The notes under the pieces were generated by a model. That model was not told where the DNA came from. It did not search any database and worked only from the letters and a program-made list of their open reading frames with translations. 62,345 nucleotides of DNA from the NCBI GenBank assembly GCA_024644945.1, contig JAHEGU010000015.1:1-62345 (forward strand). The letters are read 5' to 3'. The stretch is from Gammaproteobacteria bacterium. GTDB taxonomy: Bacteria; Pseudomonadota; Gammaproteobacteria; Arenicellales; Poriferihabitantaceae. Positions 17,073 through 25,520 of this stretch are shown here, piece after piece. How positions within the stretch are numbered: the first letter of the stretch is position 1; every line of letters starts with the position of its first letter. The position numbers and the translations under genes were made by a program.

Positions 17073-18197
17073 GTGAACTTAGATCCTATCCCCAGCCCTC
17101 AAATTGCTCTCCTAAGGCGATGTGCAGTTATCGAACCAGACCACCGCGCCTGCACAGCAATTCGTGATCTGGTGTCGGACTTGGAGAACTGGCAAGATTT
17201 AGTTATGTGCGCGGAAAAGCACGGACTTTCTGGTCTTTTATACAGCCATCTGCAAAGCCTCGGGATCGAGATACCTGACACCGCTCGACAGCAATTGCTG
17301 TCCCTTCGGGTCCGGCATCGCCGAGCCAATCAGGCGCGTATTAAAGCGATGCGAGAAATTGTGAAAGTCCTGTCACAACATCAGATCGAGTCCGCATTAC
17401 TGAAGGGCGCCGCCCTGATTCACGTTCTATACCCGTCCCCTGAACTGCGTCCAATGAGCGATATCGATGTGTTAGTAAATGCCGACCAGGCGGAGCATGC
17501 ACAACAATGCTTGCGCAATTTGGGGTATTTTGCGGAACAACGAAAGACGGGATATTTATCTGAACACCATCATCTGCCCATGGCTTCCCTCTCTCTTGAG
17601 GGAATTTCCATCCATGTCGAAATCCATCATGACGCATTATCGGGTGACGTAACCGACTCAATTCGACTGGATAACCTTTACAGCCCGTTGATCGATTTTG
17701 AAATTGAAGGTATCCAGTGCAAGACTTTAGGACATATAGACATGTTGAGACATCTATGTCACCACACCCTTGAGCCAATCGAAGAAATAAAGCTCGGGGC
17801 TATTGCGGATATCTATGGTTATGCTGCGCGCTATCGTGATGAGCTGGATACCGTGGCAATCGATTCTCGCTATCCATTCGTCAGAAATATGTTCGCCTTG
17901 CTGCACTACCTTTCTCCACTGCCAAAGAACCTGAGGACCTGGGTGGCACCGCCGACCGCCGCCCCGCCCCGTGGTGTCGGTTACGGATACACGCCAATGT
18001 CACATACTATTGCCAACGAAAAATATCCCCTGCCACGCATTCAAAAACTGCTGCAAGCGCCGGATTGGTGGCTCCACGGATATTATAACGTGCCCCCGAA
18101 TAGCTCTCTCTTATCAACAAAACTGCTACATCACCCGCTTAGCGTTACTCGGTGGCTAATAAGGCGTATTCGTGCAAAATCCAAAAGTGAGCCATAA
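17073..18197 (+). CDS. Nucleotidyltransferase-fold protein (NTP_transf_5-like)
   Basis: A 374-residue protein with the signature of the uncharacterised nucleotidyltransferase family PF14907: ALLKGAALIHVLYPSPE near residue 108, followed by LRPMSDIDVLV with Lys111, Arg126, Asp130 and Asp132. These residues match the Pol-beta-like nucleotidyltransferase core. The start codon is GTG 21 bases after the HprK-like gene. The C-terminal region is helical, with a proline/glycine-rich loop (VAPPTAAPPRGVGYG) near residue 290. It completes the PqqD/HprK-like/nucleotidyltransferase cassette; the reaction and target are unknown. Confidence 0.75.
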   Translation: MNLDPIPSPQIALLRRCAVIEPDHRACTAIRDLVSDLENWQDLVMCAEKHGLSGLLYSHLQSLGIEIPDTARQQLLSLRVRHRRANQARIKAMREIVKVLSQHQIESALLKGAALIHVLYPSPELRPMSDIDVLVNADQAEHAQQCLRNLGYFAEQRKTGYLSEHHHLPMASLSLEGISIHVEIHHDALSGDVTDSIRLDNLYSPLIDFEIEGIQCKTLGHIDMLRHLCHHTLEPIEEIKLGAIADIYGYAARYRDELDTVAIDSRYPFVRNMFALLHYLSPLPKNLRTWVAPPTAAPPRGVGYGYTPMSHTIANEKYPLPRIQKLLQAPDWWLHGYYNVPPNSSLLSTKLLHHPLSVTRWLIRRIRAKSKSEP

Positions 18198-18329
18198 ATG
18201 TGGCCTATAAAATACAAATCAAACTTCCTCACGATTAGATTTCTTCTCCAACTCCTCGTCATCCTGCACCTGATTCAAGATCTCTTTAAGCAACGTAGAA
18301 ATAAAAATTGGCTGCCTCATCCTCTATAA
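18198..18329 (+). CDS. Possible small ORF after the cassette (43 aa)
   Basis: An ATG directly follows the nucleotidyltransferase stop (TAAATG) and opens a 43-residue frame, hydrophobic in the middle and basic at the end. There is no ribosome site. The same bases also contain a repeat-like segment and a 33-residue frame on the other strand (18219-18320), so chance is a strong alternative. It is listed because a peptide substrate would be expected near a PqqD-like protein. Confidence 0.18.
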   Translation: MWPIKYKSNFLTIRFLLQLLVILHLIQDLFKQRRNKNWLPHPL

Positions 18330-18380
18330 GATTTTAATTCAAGCTCGCGGCACCCGGCTTAAGATTGAGAAACATCAAAT

Positions 18381-18791
18381 TCAAGACGTTTGCAGATGCA
18401 CAACAATCCTTCTTTGGTGATCACCATGTCGATGCTCCCAAAGAAAAATTCCCTGCCAGGTACCGAGCGCGAGTGTTCCGCCTATAATCGGCACTGATAA
18501 CGAAGACTGTGTCAGCATCGATTTTATATGTGCAGGCATGTCGTCAGGCCCTTCCATTGTATGGGTATAGAGTGGATCATCTTCAGGAACCAGTCGATTG
18601 AGCCAATTCTCAAGGTCTCTGCGAGCACTTGGATCTGCATTTTCCTGTATCAGCAAACTAGCCGAAGTATGCTGGATAAATATCGTACAAAGTCCATCTG
18701 CAATACTCTTCGGCTGCAAAATTCCGCGGATTGCATCAGTGACTTCGGTCAATCCTTGACCTTTTGCCGCAACTTTCAGTATCTCGATCAT
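18381..18791 (-). CDS. yjbQ: YjbQ family protein (UPF0047)
   Basis: A 136-residue protein matching the YjbQ family along its whole length: FIQHTSASLLIQENADPSAR, the region HTMEGPDDMPAHIKSML, and LGTWQGIFLWEHRHGDHQRR with the conserved histidines. Members have weak thiamine-phosphate-synthase activity, but the physiological role is not settled. It starts two bases after the xerD stop and is probably translated from the same transcript. Confidence 0.9.
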   Translation of the reverse strand: MIEILKVAAKGQGLTEVTDAIRGILQPKSIADGLCTIFIQHTSASLLIQENADPSARRDLENWLNRLVPEDDPLYTHTMEGPDDMPAHIKSMLTQSSLSVPIIGGTLALGTWQGIFLWEHRHGDHQRRIVVHLQTS

Positions 18792-18793
18792 AT

Positions 18794-19705
18794 CTATCCT
18801 CGCGGATGATGACTTTTATGCAAGGACTGAAGTCTCGCTCTGGCGACATGAGTATAAATTTGCGTAGTGGAAAGACTCGAATGTCCCAGCAGCATCTGCA
18901 CGCTGCGCAAATCGGCCCCATGATTCAACAGATGCGTTGCGAAGGCATGGCGCAATGTATGAGGAGACAATCTAGAAGTAATTCCAGCCACCAATGCGTA
19001 GCGTTTAATATTCTGCCAGAATGCCTGTCGGCTCATCCCGACCCCGCGACGCGTGACAAAGACTACTTCACTTACCCGCTGCCCGAGCAGACAATGACGA
19101 GCTTCGGAAATATACCTTTCTATCCAACCTAGAGCTTGTTCTCCTAGTGGCACCAGTCGTTCTTTCTCACCCTTCCCTAAAACCCTACATGCTCCCACAA
19201 CCAAGTCAATTTCATTCATACGGAGTGTGATCAGCTCGCTTACCCTAAGGCCCGTCGCATACAGCATTTCGAGCATCGCTCGATCTCTTAGACCAAGATC
19301 AGTGCTTATATCCGGCGCTTTGATCAGATCCTCGACCTGTGTCTCTGATAAGGTTTTAGGTAGTGTTTTACCCAGTGACGGTGCGGCAATATCAGCGCTG
19401 GGATCGATATCCGTCAGCTCCTCTGTTAATGCGTAACGGTAGAAGCGCCTGAGTGTCGACAGACTTCGAGAAACTGTGCGCCGACTGCCTGTAGCACCAC
19501 GTTTGTCCAGGTAGTCTCTTAGTGTCTGTCGATCGGTCGAGAATAACGTTTGATCGAGGTTTGCCAGATGCACTGCAACGAGTTTGAGGTCAGAGCGGTA
19601 TGAATTGATGGTGTTTTCACTCAAGCCTGATTCAAGCCAAATAGTATCCAAGAAGCCGTCAATTAACCTCAGGTCTTCCGTGCTAATTTTAGTTGAGTGA
19701 GGCAC
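18794..19705 (-). CDS. xerD: Tyrosine recombinase XerD
   Basis: A 303-residue site-specific recombinase. It has an N-terminal SAM-like core-binding domain and a C-terminal catalytic domain with the full residue set: R154 (TGLRVSEL), K178 (LGKGEKERLVPL), H249 and R252 (HTLRHAFATHLLNHGAD), H275 (LLGHSSLSTTQIYTHV) and nucleophile Y284. The RHAFATHLLNHGADLR stretch and the SHHPRG end are those of XerD rather than XerC. It resolves chromosome dimers at dif with XerC by family knowledge. It overlaps the upstream TPR gene by 17 bases and is followed by yjbQ. Confidence 0.93.
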   Translation of the reverse strand: MPHSTKISTEDLRLIDGFLDTIWLESGLSENTINSYRSDLKLVAVHLANLDQTLFSTDRQTLRDYLDKRGATGSRRTVSRSLSTLRRFYRYALTEELTDIDPSADIAAPSLGKTLPKTLSETQVEDLIKAPDISTDLGLRDRAMLEMLYATGLRVSELITLRMNEIDLVVGACRVLGKGEKERLVPLGEQALGWIERYISEARHCLLGQRVSEVVFVTRRGVGMSRQAFWQNIKRYALVAGITSRLSPHTLRHAFATHLLNHGADLRSVQMLLGHSSLSTTQIYTHVARARLQSLHKSHHPRG

Positions 19706-21560
19706 TTGCCGCCGTTGGCTTCAGACTGGATTCCTTCAACCACAATTGTTGTAGCTTTTGCTGCAAAGCGTGCTTCCGAGAATCCTCGGTAGCACGTTTC
19801 AGTAAATCTTCAAATAAGTTTCTCGCATCACTGAACAAATTACCCTCCAACAAGGCATCTGCGGCTTTGTAACGTGCAGATTCGCCCCATTGATCAAATC
19901 CATTGTTTTTCTGCATCGCGGAATAAAGAAAGTAGTCAGCGGCTTTAATATGTTGTCTGGTAGCGCTATACGATTCCGCTATCCAAAATGCGATCTCCCG
20001 CGGGTAATTTCCACCTGGCGACCTTTGATTGACCTGCTCCAATAACGGAATCGCCAGCTGATGCTGATCAACAGTTTGCAGGTCAAATATCGCCTGCAGT
20101 ACCTTGTCGGTCTGCTCCGGAGTCAAACGTTGATTTGAAGTTATCCATTTCTCAAGCTGGGATGCACCCTCCTGATAACGTCCAGCAATAATCGCAATTC
20201 GACCGGTGTAAATTAACCATTCATCGTAGGCCATTCCAGGCGGCGGTCCCGAAACGTTAGCATTGGCGTCCGCCGCTAACTGCACATCACCCTGCTCGAT
20301 CGCAATATTAGATAGCCGAAGACCGGTAATCGGGGTTAAGAGCAATTTACCTAGCGGTTTATCATCCCCAAACAGATGATGGATAAGCGCCGTTCGATCC
20401 GCATCAATCAGTGTATTTACATAATTATCTATGGCAATCTGGCGTGCCAGGGAACTATCCGAACGCAATGCGATGTAGGCCCAGACTGCACTTCGGGTGT
20501 CGGTTTGCCGAATCGGAATCAGCCGAGCAAATTCACTCCACCCATTTTCTTCGCCTCCAAGATATCCTGCACGATTTGCTTCTTGTCTGGCAATATCACT
20601 GTAAACTTTCACGAGGTCGTCTGTCACAAAGGACGGTACTGACCGATTTAACGACTGATCTGGGGCATCCTTAGCCAGTAAATATTGCTCCAGCAGATTC
20701 GACATTTCGATTGTCGAGCCTGCCTGGCTGGCCGCTTCTACCATCACACCCAATATCGGTTTAACGAGGTTCTGGTATTCTTCCTGGCCCCTGAAGCGTT
20801 CGCCATTTTCCAGCACTTGTCGCGGTTGCAACGATTCGTTTTTTAGCCGCGCATATGATCGAAGCAATCTTGCCTTCGGTTCATCCAGCGGCGCCAGAAG
20901 ATTTACCGCCCGATCTGGATCACCAGACTGCAATGCAATTCTGGCATCAAGTATCAACCAGTCACTATTCTGCTGGCGATAATCTTGCTGAAATTTACTC
21001 GCACCGGCGTTTGCTTCGGCCAGCATGCCATCCGCCAAATAGCTCTCTATCACCTGTTGCCGCAGTTTAATCTTGTCACGTTCAGAAATTGCTCCTGACA
21101 AAAGGTGTTTCCTCAACTGACGTCGAGCCCGTTTTCCATCACCTAACGCAATGAGTGCCGTGACCGCCTCTATATCAGCCTCAAGCCGCACGGATATTGG
21201 GAACGCTGGTGGTATCGATTGAACTCGATCGTGCAATTTTCGCCAACTACCCTTTGCACGATATAGTGCCCATAGCTGCCTCTCCCAGTTAAGCCACTCC
21301 CCATTTGGTAATAACGGCGGTCCCTGCTGCTCCATAACTCGTTCAGCCAGATCCAGCACATTAGCACGAATTAATGTGCGCACCCTGAGCAACTCGACTG
21401 ATGCCGTAACCTCCTGAATAACGCCCTGACTCTGTGTCTGTGCTATCGATTTCTGTGGAGCAAGCAGTGCCAGGGAGATCACAATTACTGCGGTTACAAC
21501 CAAAAAACGGGCCAGCAATTGGCCCGTTCTCACTGCGGGTAAAACCCTCACCACCAGCAC
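19689..21560 (-). CDS. Exported helical-repeat (TPR-like) protein of unknown function
   Basis: Up to 623 residues. A hydrophobic signal segment (LLARFLVVTAVIVISLALL) ends at KSIAQTQSQ, pointing to a periplasmic protein. The remainder is Ala/Leu-rich helical pairs resembling tetratricopeptide repeats, for example AEANAGASKFQQDYRQQNSD and EGNLFSDARNLFEDLLKR. No enzyme motif is seen. The first codons overlap a strong intrinsic terminator hairpin of the rplS operon (21501-21527), so the real start may be a TTG or GTG further in. The gene overlaps xerD. A role in envelope assembly is only a guess. Confidence 0.65.
   Translation of the reverse strand: MLVVRVLPAVRTGQLLARFLVVTAVIVISLALLAPQKSIAQTQSQGVIQEVTASVELLRVRTLIRANVLDLAERVMEQQGPPLLPNGEWLNWERQLWALYRAKGSWRKLHDRVQSIPPAFPISVRLEADIEAVTALIALGDGKRARRQLRKHLLSGAISERDKIKLRQQVIESYLADGMLAEANAGASKFQQDYRQQNSDWLILDARIALQSGDPDRAVNLLAPLDEPKARLLRSYARLKNESLQPRQVLENGERFRGQEEYQNLVKPILGVMVEAASQAGSTIEMSNLLEQYLLAKDAPDQSLNRSVPSFVTDDLVKVYSDIARQEANRAGYLGGEENGWSEFARLIPIRQTDTRSAVWAYIALRSDSSLARQIAIDNYVNTLIDADRTALIHHLFGDDKPLGKLLLTPITGLRLSNIAIEQGDVQLAADANANVSGPPPGMAYDEWLIYTGRIAIIAGRYQEGASQLEKWITSNQRLTPEQTDKVLQAIFDLQTVDQHQLAIPLLEQVNQRSPGGNYPREIAFWIAESYSATRQHIKAADYFLYSAMQKNNGFDQWGESARYKAADALLEGNLFSDARNLFEDLLKRATEDSRKHALQQKLQQLWLKESSLKPTAASASLN
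21501..21527 (-). terminator. Intrinsic terminator after rplS
   Basis: On the minus strand ACGGGCC, a short loop, then GGCCCGT followed by a run of six T residues form a textbook Rho-independent terminator about 50 bases past the rplS stop. It lies inside the first codons of the next open frame. Confidence 0.8.
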
Positions 21561-21576
21561 AATATGTCTTCTTCGC

Positions 21577-21927
21577 TTACCTTCGGATTTTTTCTTTGAT
21601 CCGTGCCGCCTTTCCAGTCAACTCCCGCAGGTAATATAATTTTGCCCGCCGCACGTCGCCTCGTCGAACAACCTGAATATCCGCAATCAGTGGACTATGC
21701 GTCTGAAACACGCGCTCCACTCCTTCCCCACCTGAACTTTTACGTACAGTGAAGGACGAATTCAATCCTCGGTTTTTCTTAGCGATCACCACGCCCTCAT
21801 AGGATTGCAGGCGCTCGCGCTCACCTTCTTTAACGCGCACCTGCACTTTGACAGTATCCCCAGGGTTAAACTCAGGGACATTCTCTTTCTGTTGCTCTGC
21901 TTCAAGTTGTTGAATTATATTAGTCAT
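21577..21927 (-). CDS. rplS: 50S ribosomal protein L19
   Basis: A 116-residue protein matching L19 from end to end: [55 protein letters not shown] and [20 protein letters not shown]. It sits at the 30S-50S interface by family knowledge. It is the last gene of rpsP-rimM-trmD-rplS and overlaps trmD by eight bases. A terminator follows. Confidence 0.97.
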   Translation of the reverse strand: MTNIIQQLEAEQQKENVPEFNPGDTVKVQVRVKEGERERLQSYEGVVIAKKNRGLNSSFTVRKSSGGEGVERVFQTHSPLIADIQVVRRGDVRRAKLYYLRELTGKAARIKEKIRR

Positions 21928-22657
21928 CGTGTTGCTCCAATTGAAACTCTTTCAATAATCTCTGTTCTATTTCATCTAGTTGGCGACCACGGATAAGATC
22001 CGGTCGTCGCGTCCAAGTTCTTCCAAGCGATTGTTTCAGTCGCCAATGCATGATTCTCTCATGGTTACCGCTCAACAATACTGACGGCACTTCGCTTCCT
22101 TCAAAAACCTCAGGTCGCGTATAGTGCGGACAATCCAACAGGCCATCGGTAAACGAGTCCTCGGCCGCTGAACTCGCGTTTCCGAGCACCCCTGGCACCA
22201 GCCGGGCAATCGCTTCGACGACCACCATGGCAGGAAATTCGCCTCCAGCGACAACATAGTCTCCGATGGAAATTTCCCGATCCACTCGCGACTCTAAAAT
22301 GCGTTCGTCAATGCCCTCATAGCGACCGCATAACAGCGCTATATTGGATGACTCCGCCAACTCAGCCACCAGTTTCTGATCAAGTTTCTCACCCTGGGGA
22401 GAGAGACAGATCAAGGGACCAGAATTCTGTTCCCGCACAGCATCAATGCACTTTGCCAAAGGCTCTGACATCATCACCATCCCTGGGCCACCACCATAGG
22501 GCCGGTCATCCACCGTCCGATAATTGTCGTCAGTGTAGTCCCGCGGATTGTAACATCCCAGACACACTAAACCTTTCTCCAGCGCCACTCTCGTAATGCC
22601 AAATTCCCGCACCGCATCAAACATTTGAGGGAACAGTGTAATGACATCAATTTGCAT
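21920..22657 (-). CDS. trmD: tRNA (guanine-N1)-methyltransferase TrmD
   Basis: A 245-residue SPOUT methyltransferase that makes m1G37 in tRNA using S-adenosylmethionine. Seen: the N-terminal [34 protein letters not shown] and the trefoil-knot region [36 protein letters not shown] and the catalytic-Asp region [20 protein letters not shown] complete the match. Length matches the family. It is third in the rpsP operon. Confidence 0.97.
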   Translation of the reverse strand: MQIDVITLFPQMFDAVREFGITRVALEKGLVCLGCYNPRDYTDDNYRTVDDRPYGGGPGMVMMSEPLAKCIDAVREQNSGPLICLSPQGEKLDQKLVAELAESSNIALLCGRYEGIDERILESRVDREISIGDYVVAGGEFPAMVVVEAIARLVPGVLGNASSAAEDSFTDGLLDCPHYTRPEVFEGSEVPSVLLSGNHERIMHWRLKQSLGRTWTRRPDLIRGRQLDEIEQRLLKEFQLEQHDD

Positions 22658-22692
22658 GCTACTTCCGCTTACCCGTTCAACGCCAGTCTCAG

Positions 22693-23268
22693 CTAAAAGT
22701 CCACATCCCAGTCAACCATTATGGTCCCCTGTTCAAGATCAACCCTTAACACAACCTGCTCGGTCCAGGGCAATAATCTTTCGATGCTCTTATCCTTCCG
22801 GTCGAAATCCAAAACGACCAGTACATCATTCGCTCCGGTTTCCACCAGATGGTCAACCCGTCCAAGATCAACTCCTGCAGTATTACTTACCTTCAGCCCA
22901 ATCAACTGGGACCAGTAATACTCCCCCTTTTCAAGGGCCGGCAACCAAGCCTCCGGAATCTCGATTGATTTCCCAATCAGGCTCTCGGCAGCATCTCGCG
23001 AATCAATCCCCGAAAGCCATGCAACTAAATTTTTACCTGATTTCTTCCCAGACTTAAGGTTGAGCGGACCTAATCTAGAGTTTAATGCCCAGCCTTTTCG
23101 CTTGAGAGTCGTCTTATCTGCTGATAAATACCAATCGTGGTAGTCGAAAATCTGCTCACAAGGACGAGTATAGGATTTAACCTTGACCCAGCCCTTTAGT
23201 CCATAATGTCCTGTGATCTCCCCCAGGACTATGTAATTCTCAGATGAACTATGAGTGTTACCGTTCAA
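22693..23268 (-). CDS. rimM: 16S rRNA processing protein RimM
   Basis: A 191-residue protein with the RimM N-terminal domain (IVLGEITGHYGLKGWVKVKSY) and a C-terminal PRC-barrel (EYYWSQLIGLKVSNTAGVDLG, ending VLRVDLEQGTIMVDWDVDF). It helps assemble the 30S head with S19 by family knowledge. The start shown is TTG without a clear ribosome site, so translation may begin a few codons later. It is second in the rpsP operon. Confidence 0.93.
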   Translation of the reverse strand: MNGNTHSSSENYIVLGEITGHYGLKGWVKVKSYTRPCEQIFDYHDWYLSADKTTLKRKGWALNSRLGPLNLKSGKKSGKNLVAWLSGIDSRDAAESLIGKSIEIPEAWLPALEKGEYYWSQLIGLKVSNTAGVDLGRVDHLVETGANDVLVVLDFDRKDKSIERLLPWTEQVVLRVDLEQGTIMVDWDVDF

Positions 23269-23334
23269 TCTGCGCCGTTATTCACCTACCAACTAATTCA
23301 AGCTGAGCGTTTACCGGCCGCGCTATACCCTTGA

Positions 23335-23604
23335 TCAGTCAGCGCTGACGGCGCCGGCCGATTCCGCTTTGGCTCGCTTGTAAAGCTGCGCGGCCCGGTC
23401 GGTTGGCCTCGCACCCTGCCCAACCCAGTGATCATATCTCTCTGTGTCCAGATTGAGACTCTGGTCTTTACCAGCAGCCACGGGATTAAAAAAACCAACG
23501 CGTTCGATAAATCGACCACGATTAGAGCGGCGTTGGTCCGCCACCAAGATTGAATAAAAAGGTCGTTTTTTGGATCCGCCACGAGCCAAACGAATAGTTA
23601 CCAT
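23335..23604 (-). CDS. rpsP: 30S ribosomal protein S16
   Basis: An 89-residue protein starting [20 protein letters not shown] with [20 protein letters not shown], the S16 signature. It is the first gene of the operon. A candidate promoter with a GC-rich discriminator lies about 50 bases upstream. Confidence 0.97.
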   Translation of the reverse strand: MVTIRLARGGSKKRPFYSILVADQRRSNRGRFIERVGFFNPVAAGKDQSLNLDTERYDHWVGQGARPTDRAAQLYKRAKAESAGAVSAD

Positions 23605-23651
23605 GAGTTATGTGTCTCCGAAGAGCAGTCAAGCCGTTTTTGAGGGCGCGG

Positions 23652-23657
23652 ATTCTA
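23652..23657 (-). promoter_or_regulatory. Candidate -10 of the rpsP operon promoter
   Basis: On the minus strand TAGAAT is preceded at 17 bases by a T-rich -35 (TTTTTA) and followed by a CCGCGCCC discriminator. GC-rich discriminators are typical of promoters repressed by ppGpp, fitting a ribosomal-protein operon. Confidence 0.5.
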
Positions 23658-23795
23658 TCATGAAAACAAGGGGATAAAAAACAAAATTATGAGTACGGAG
23701 GTCAATATCCGAGAAGCTTCGAGCTTCGGTTACCCAGTAAGGCTCATTTGGCGATAAAATCAAGGTACAGCTTGCTTCCACCGTCCACAACTACC

Positions 23796-24170
23796 ATGTT
23801 TTTCGGCCACAAAATTCTTGCCTCTATGGCCACTGTGCTCATTATCGCCGGGTGCGCCAGCCAGCCGACCTCCTCACCAGACAAGGACGGGGGTCAGCTC
23901 GTCGAAATCAAGGAAAACCTTGCAATCTTGCAAGCACAGGCCGACCTCGACCAGGCAAGGAGCCTGAATGCAGAATGGATGGTCAGAGAAGAAACCATAC
24001 ACCATAATCCGGTACCGTTAGGAGAGATCCTTGCAAGGGCACAACAGGCGCATCAAGACGGCGATGAGGCCGAAGCAATAAGGCTGGCTCGAATAGTCTC
24101 ACGTTTTGCCAGATTAGGACTGGAACAGGCGAAAGCTCAGTCCAACGCCTCCCCCTACTACCCGCAGTAA
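23796..24170 (+). CDS. Small predicted lipoprotein of unknown function
   Basis: About 124 residues from ATG 23796. It has a hydrophobic signal with a lipobox (TVLIIAGCASQ), so a lipid-anchored envelope protein is expected. The mature part is helical and Ala/Gln-rich (LAILQAQADLDQARSLNAEW, then LAEILARAQQAHQDGDEAEA-like repeats). It resembles the small proteins annotated as SoxXA-binding-like, but the match is loose. An in-frame TTG lies at 23748. It precedes xseA by 21 bases and may be co-transcribed. Confidence 0.6.
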   Translation: MFFGHKILASMATVLIIAGCASQPTSSPDKDGGQLVEIKENLAILQAQADLDQARSLNAEWMVREETIHHNPVPLGEILARAQQAHQDGDEAEAIRLARIVSRFARLGLEQAKAQSNASPYYPQ

Positions 24171-24191
24171 ATCCTTCCGAAGGGAGTCAAG

Positions 24192-25520
24192 TTGCCGCAG
24201 TCCTCAGATATTTACTCGGTTGGAGAGCTTGTAAGTGAGCTTCGAAATCTGCTTGAGTCCAGCTATAGATCGGTTTGGATTGAGGGAGAAATATCCAGTC
24301 TGGCGACGCCAGCATCCGGACATCTCTATTTCTCCCTGAAAGAAGCCAATGCAGTGATTCGTTGCGCGTTCTTTCGTAATCGAAGAGCAGGCTCAGAGAC
24401 ACCCAAAGAAGGTATGCAGGTCCTGATTCGGGGTCAGATATCAGTATATGAAAACCGTGGCGATCTTCAGTTGATCGTCAGTCATCTTGAACCTGCCGGT
24501 GAGGGCGCTTTGCGGCGCGCGTTCGAGGCACTTAAGAAAAAGCTGTTAAATGAGGGATTGTTCGATGCCAAACTGAAGCAGGATCCGCCCCATTTTCCGT
24601 TCGCAGTAGGTGTTATCACTTCAATTTCAGGTGCCGCCCTGCACGACGTCAGGATCACGCTTAAACGACGTTATCCACTTGCACGCCTAATCGTCTATCC
24701 CTGTGTGGTACAAGGTGAAGAGGCAGTTAAATCTATTTGCGACATGTTTGCGATAAGTGCGCAGCGAGCAGAGGTGGACGTGATTATACTGGCGCGGGGT
24801 GGTGGCTCCCTCGAAGACCTGCAGGCATTTAACGATGAGTCCGTAGCAAGGGCGATTTTTGCCTGCCCTATTCCGGTTGTCACCGGCATCGGACATGAAA
24901 CCGACCTCACCATCGCCGACCTGGTTGCGGATCAACGCGCCGCGACGCCCACCGCGGCAGCTGAATCAGTCTCGCCCCCTGTCAACGAGCTTGCGAGAAA
25001 TCTTAGATACCTGCAACAACGTATAGTGCACAATGCGGAAAGGCACCTAGACCAGTTGCGCCAGCAAGTCGATTACGCTTGTGCAAAGCTAGTGCATCCA
25101 ACACAGCGACTTGACCGCTATGGAATGCAAAGAGCCGCTCTACAAAGTAGCCTTGTGGCTACGATCAGGCAGATTTTAACGACAATAAATCATGATATTG
25201 AAAGAGCTCACGACACCCTGTCTCATAACAGCCCCGCGCGACGACTTATCCAATCTCGACGGTTGGTAATCGACAATCGGCGTCGCTTGCGACAACAATC
25301 ATCTTTTCACCTATCGAAACTACAACTGAATTTGAAACACTTGACTTCGACGCTTCGCCTTATGAGCCCATTAGCTACTCTCGATCGTGGATACAGTATA
25401 TTGCAAGACGAAAAAGGTGACGTTGTCTCTTCAGTTAAATCCGTAGAATCAGGACAAGAATTGCTGGCAACGGTTTCTGATGGAAAATTTAACGTTAAGA
25501 TCAATCCTAAACAACAATAA
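24192..25520 (+). CDS. xseA: Exodeoxyribonuclease VII large subunit
   Basis: A 442-residue XseA. It has an N-terminal OB-fold (SVWIEGEISSLATPASGHLYFSLKE), the catalytic core with VGVITSISGAALHD, VDVIILARGGGSLEDLQAFN and PVVTGIGHETDLTIADLVAD followed by RAATPTAAAE, and a C-terminal coiled-coil. It starts at TTG with a strong GGGAG ribosome site six bases upstream. With XseB it degrades single-stranded DNA; xseB is not in the window. Confidence 0.95.
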   Translation: MPQSSDIYSVGELVSELRNLLESSYRSVWIEGEISSLATPASGHLYFSLKEANAVIRCAFFRNRRAGSETPKEGMQVLIRGQISVYENRGDLQLIVSHLEPAGEGALRRAFEALKKKLLNEGLFDAKLKQDPPHFPFAVGVITSISGAALHDVRITLKRRYPLARLIVYPCVVQGEEAVKSICDMFAISAQRAEVDVIILARGGGSLEDLQAFNDESVARAIFACPIPVVTGIGHETDLTIADLVADQRAATPTAAAESVSPPVNELARNLRYLQQRIVHNAERHLDQLRQQVDYACAKLVHPTQRLDRYGMQRAALQSSLVATIRQILTTINHDIERAHDTLSHNSPARRLIQSRRLVIDNRRRLRQQSSFHLSKLQLNLKHLTSTLRLMSPLATLDRGYSILQDEKGDVVSSVKSVESGQELLATVSDGKFNVKINPKQQ

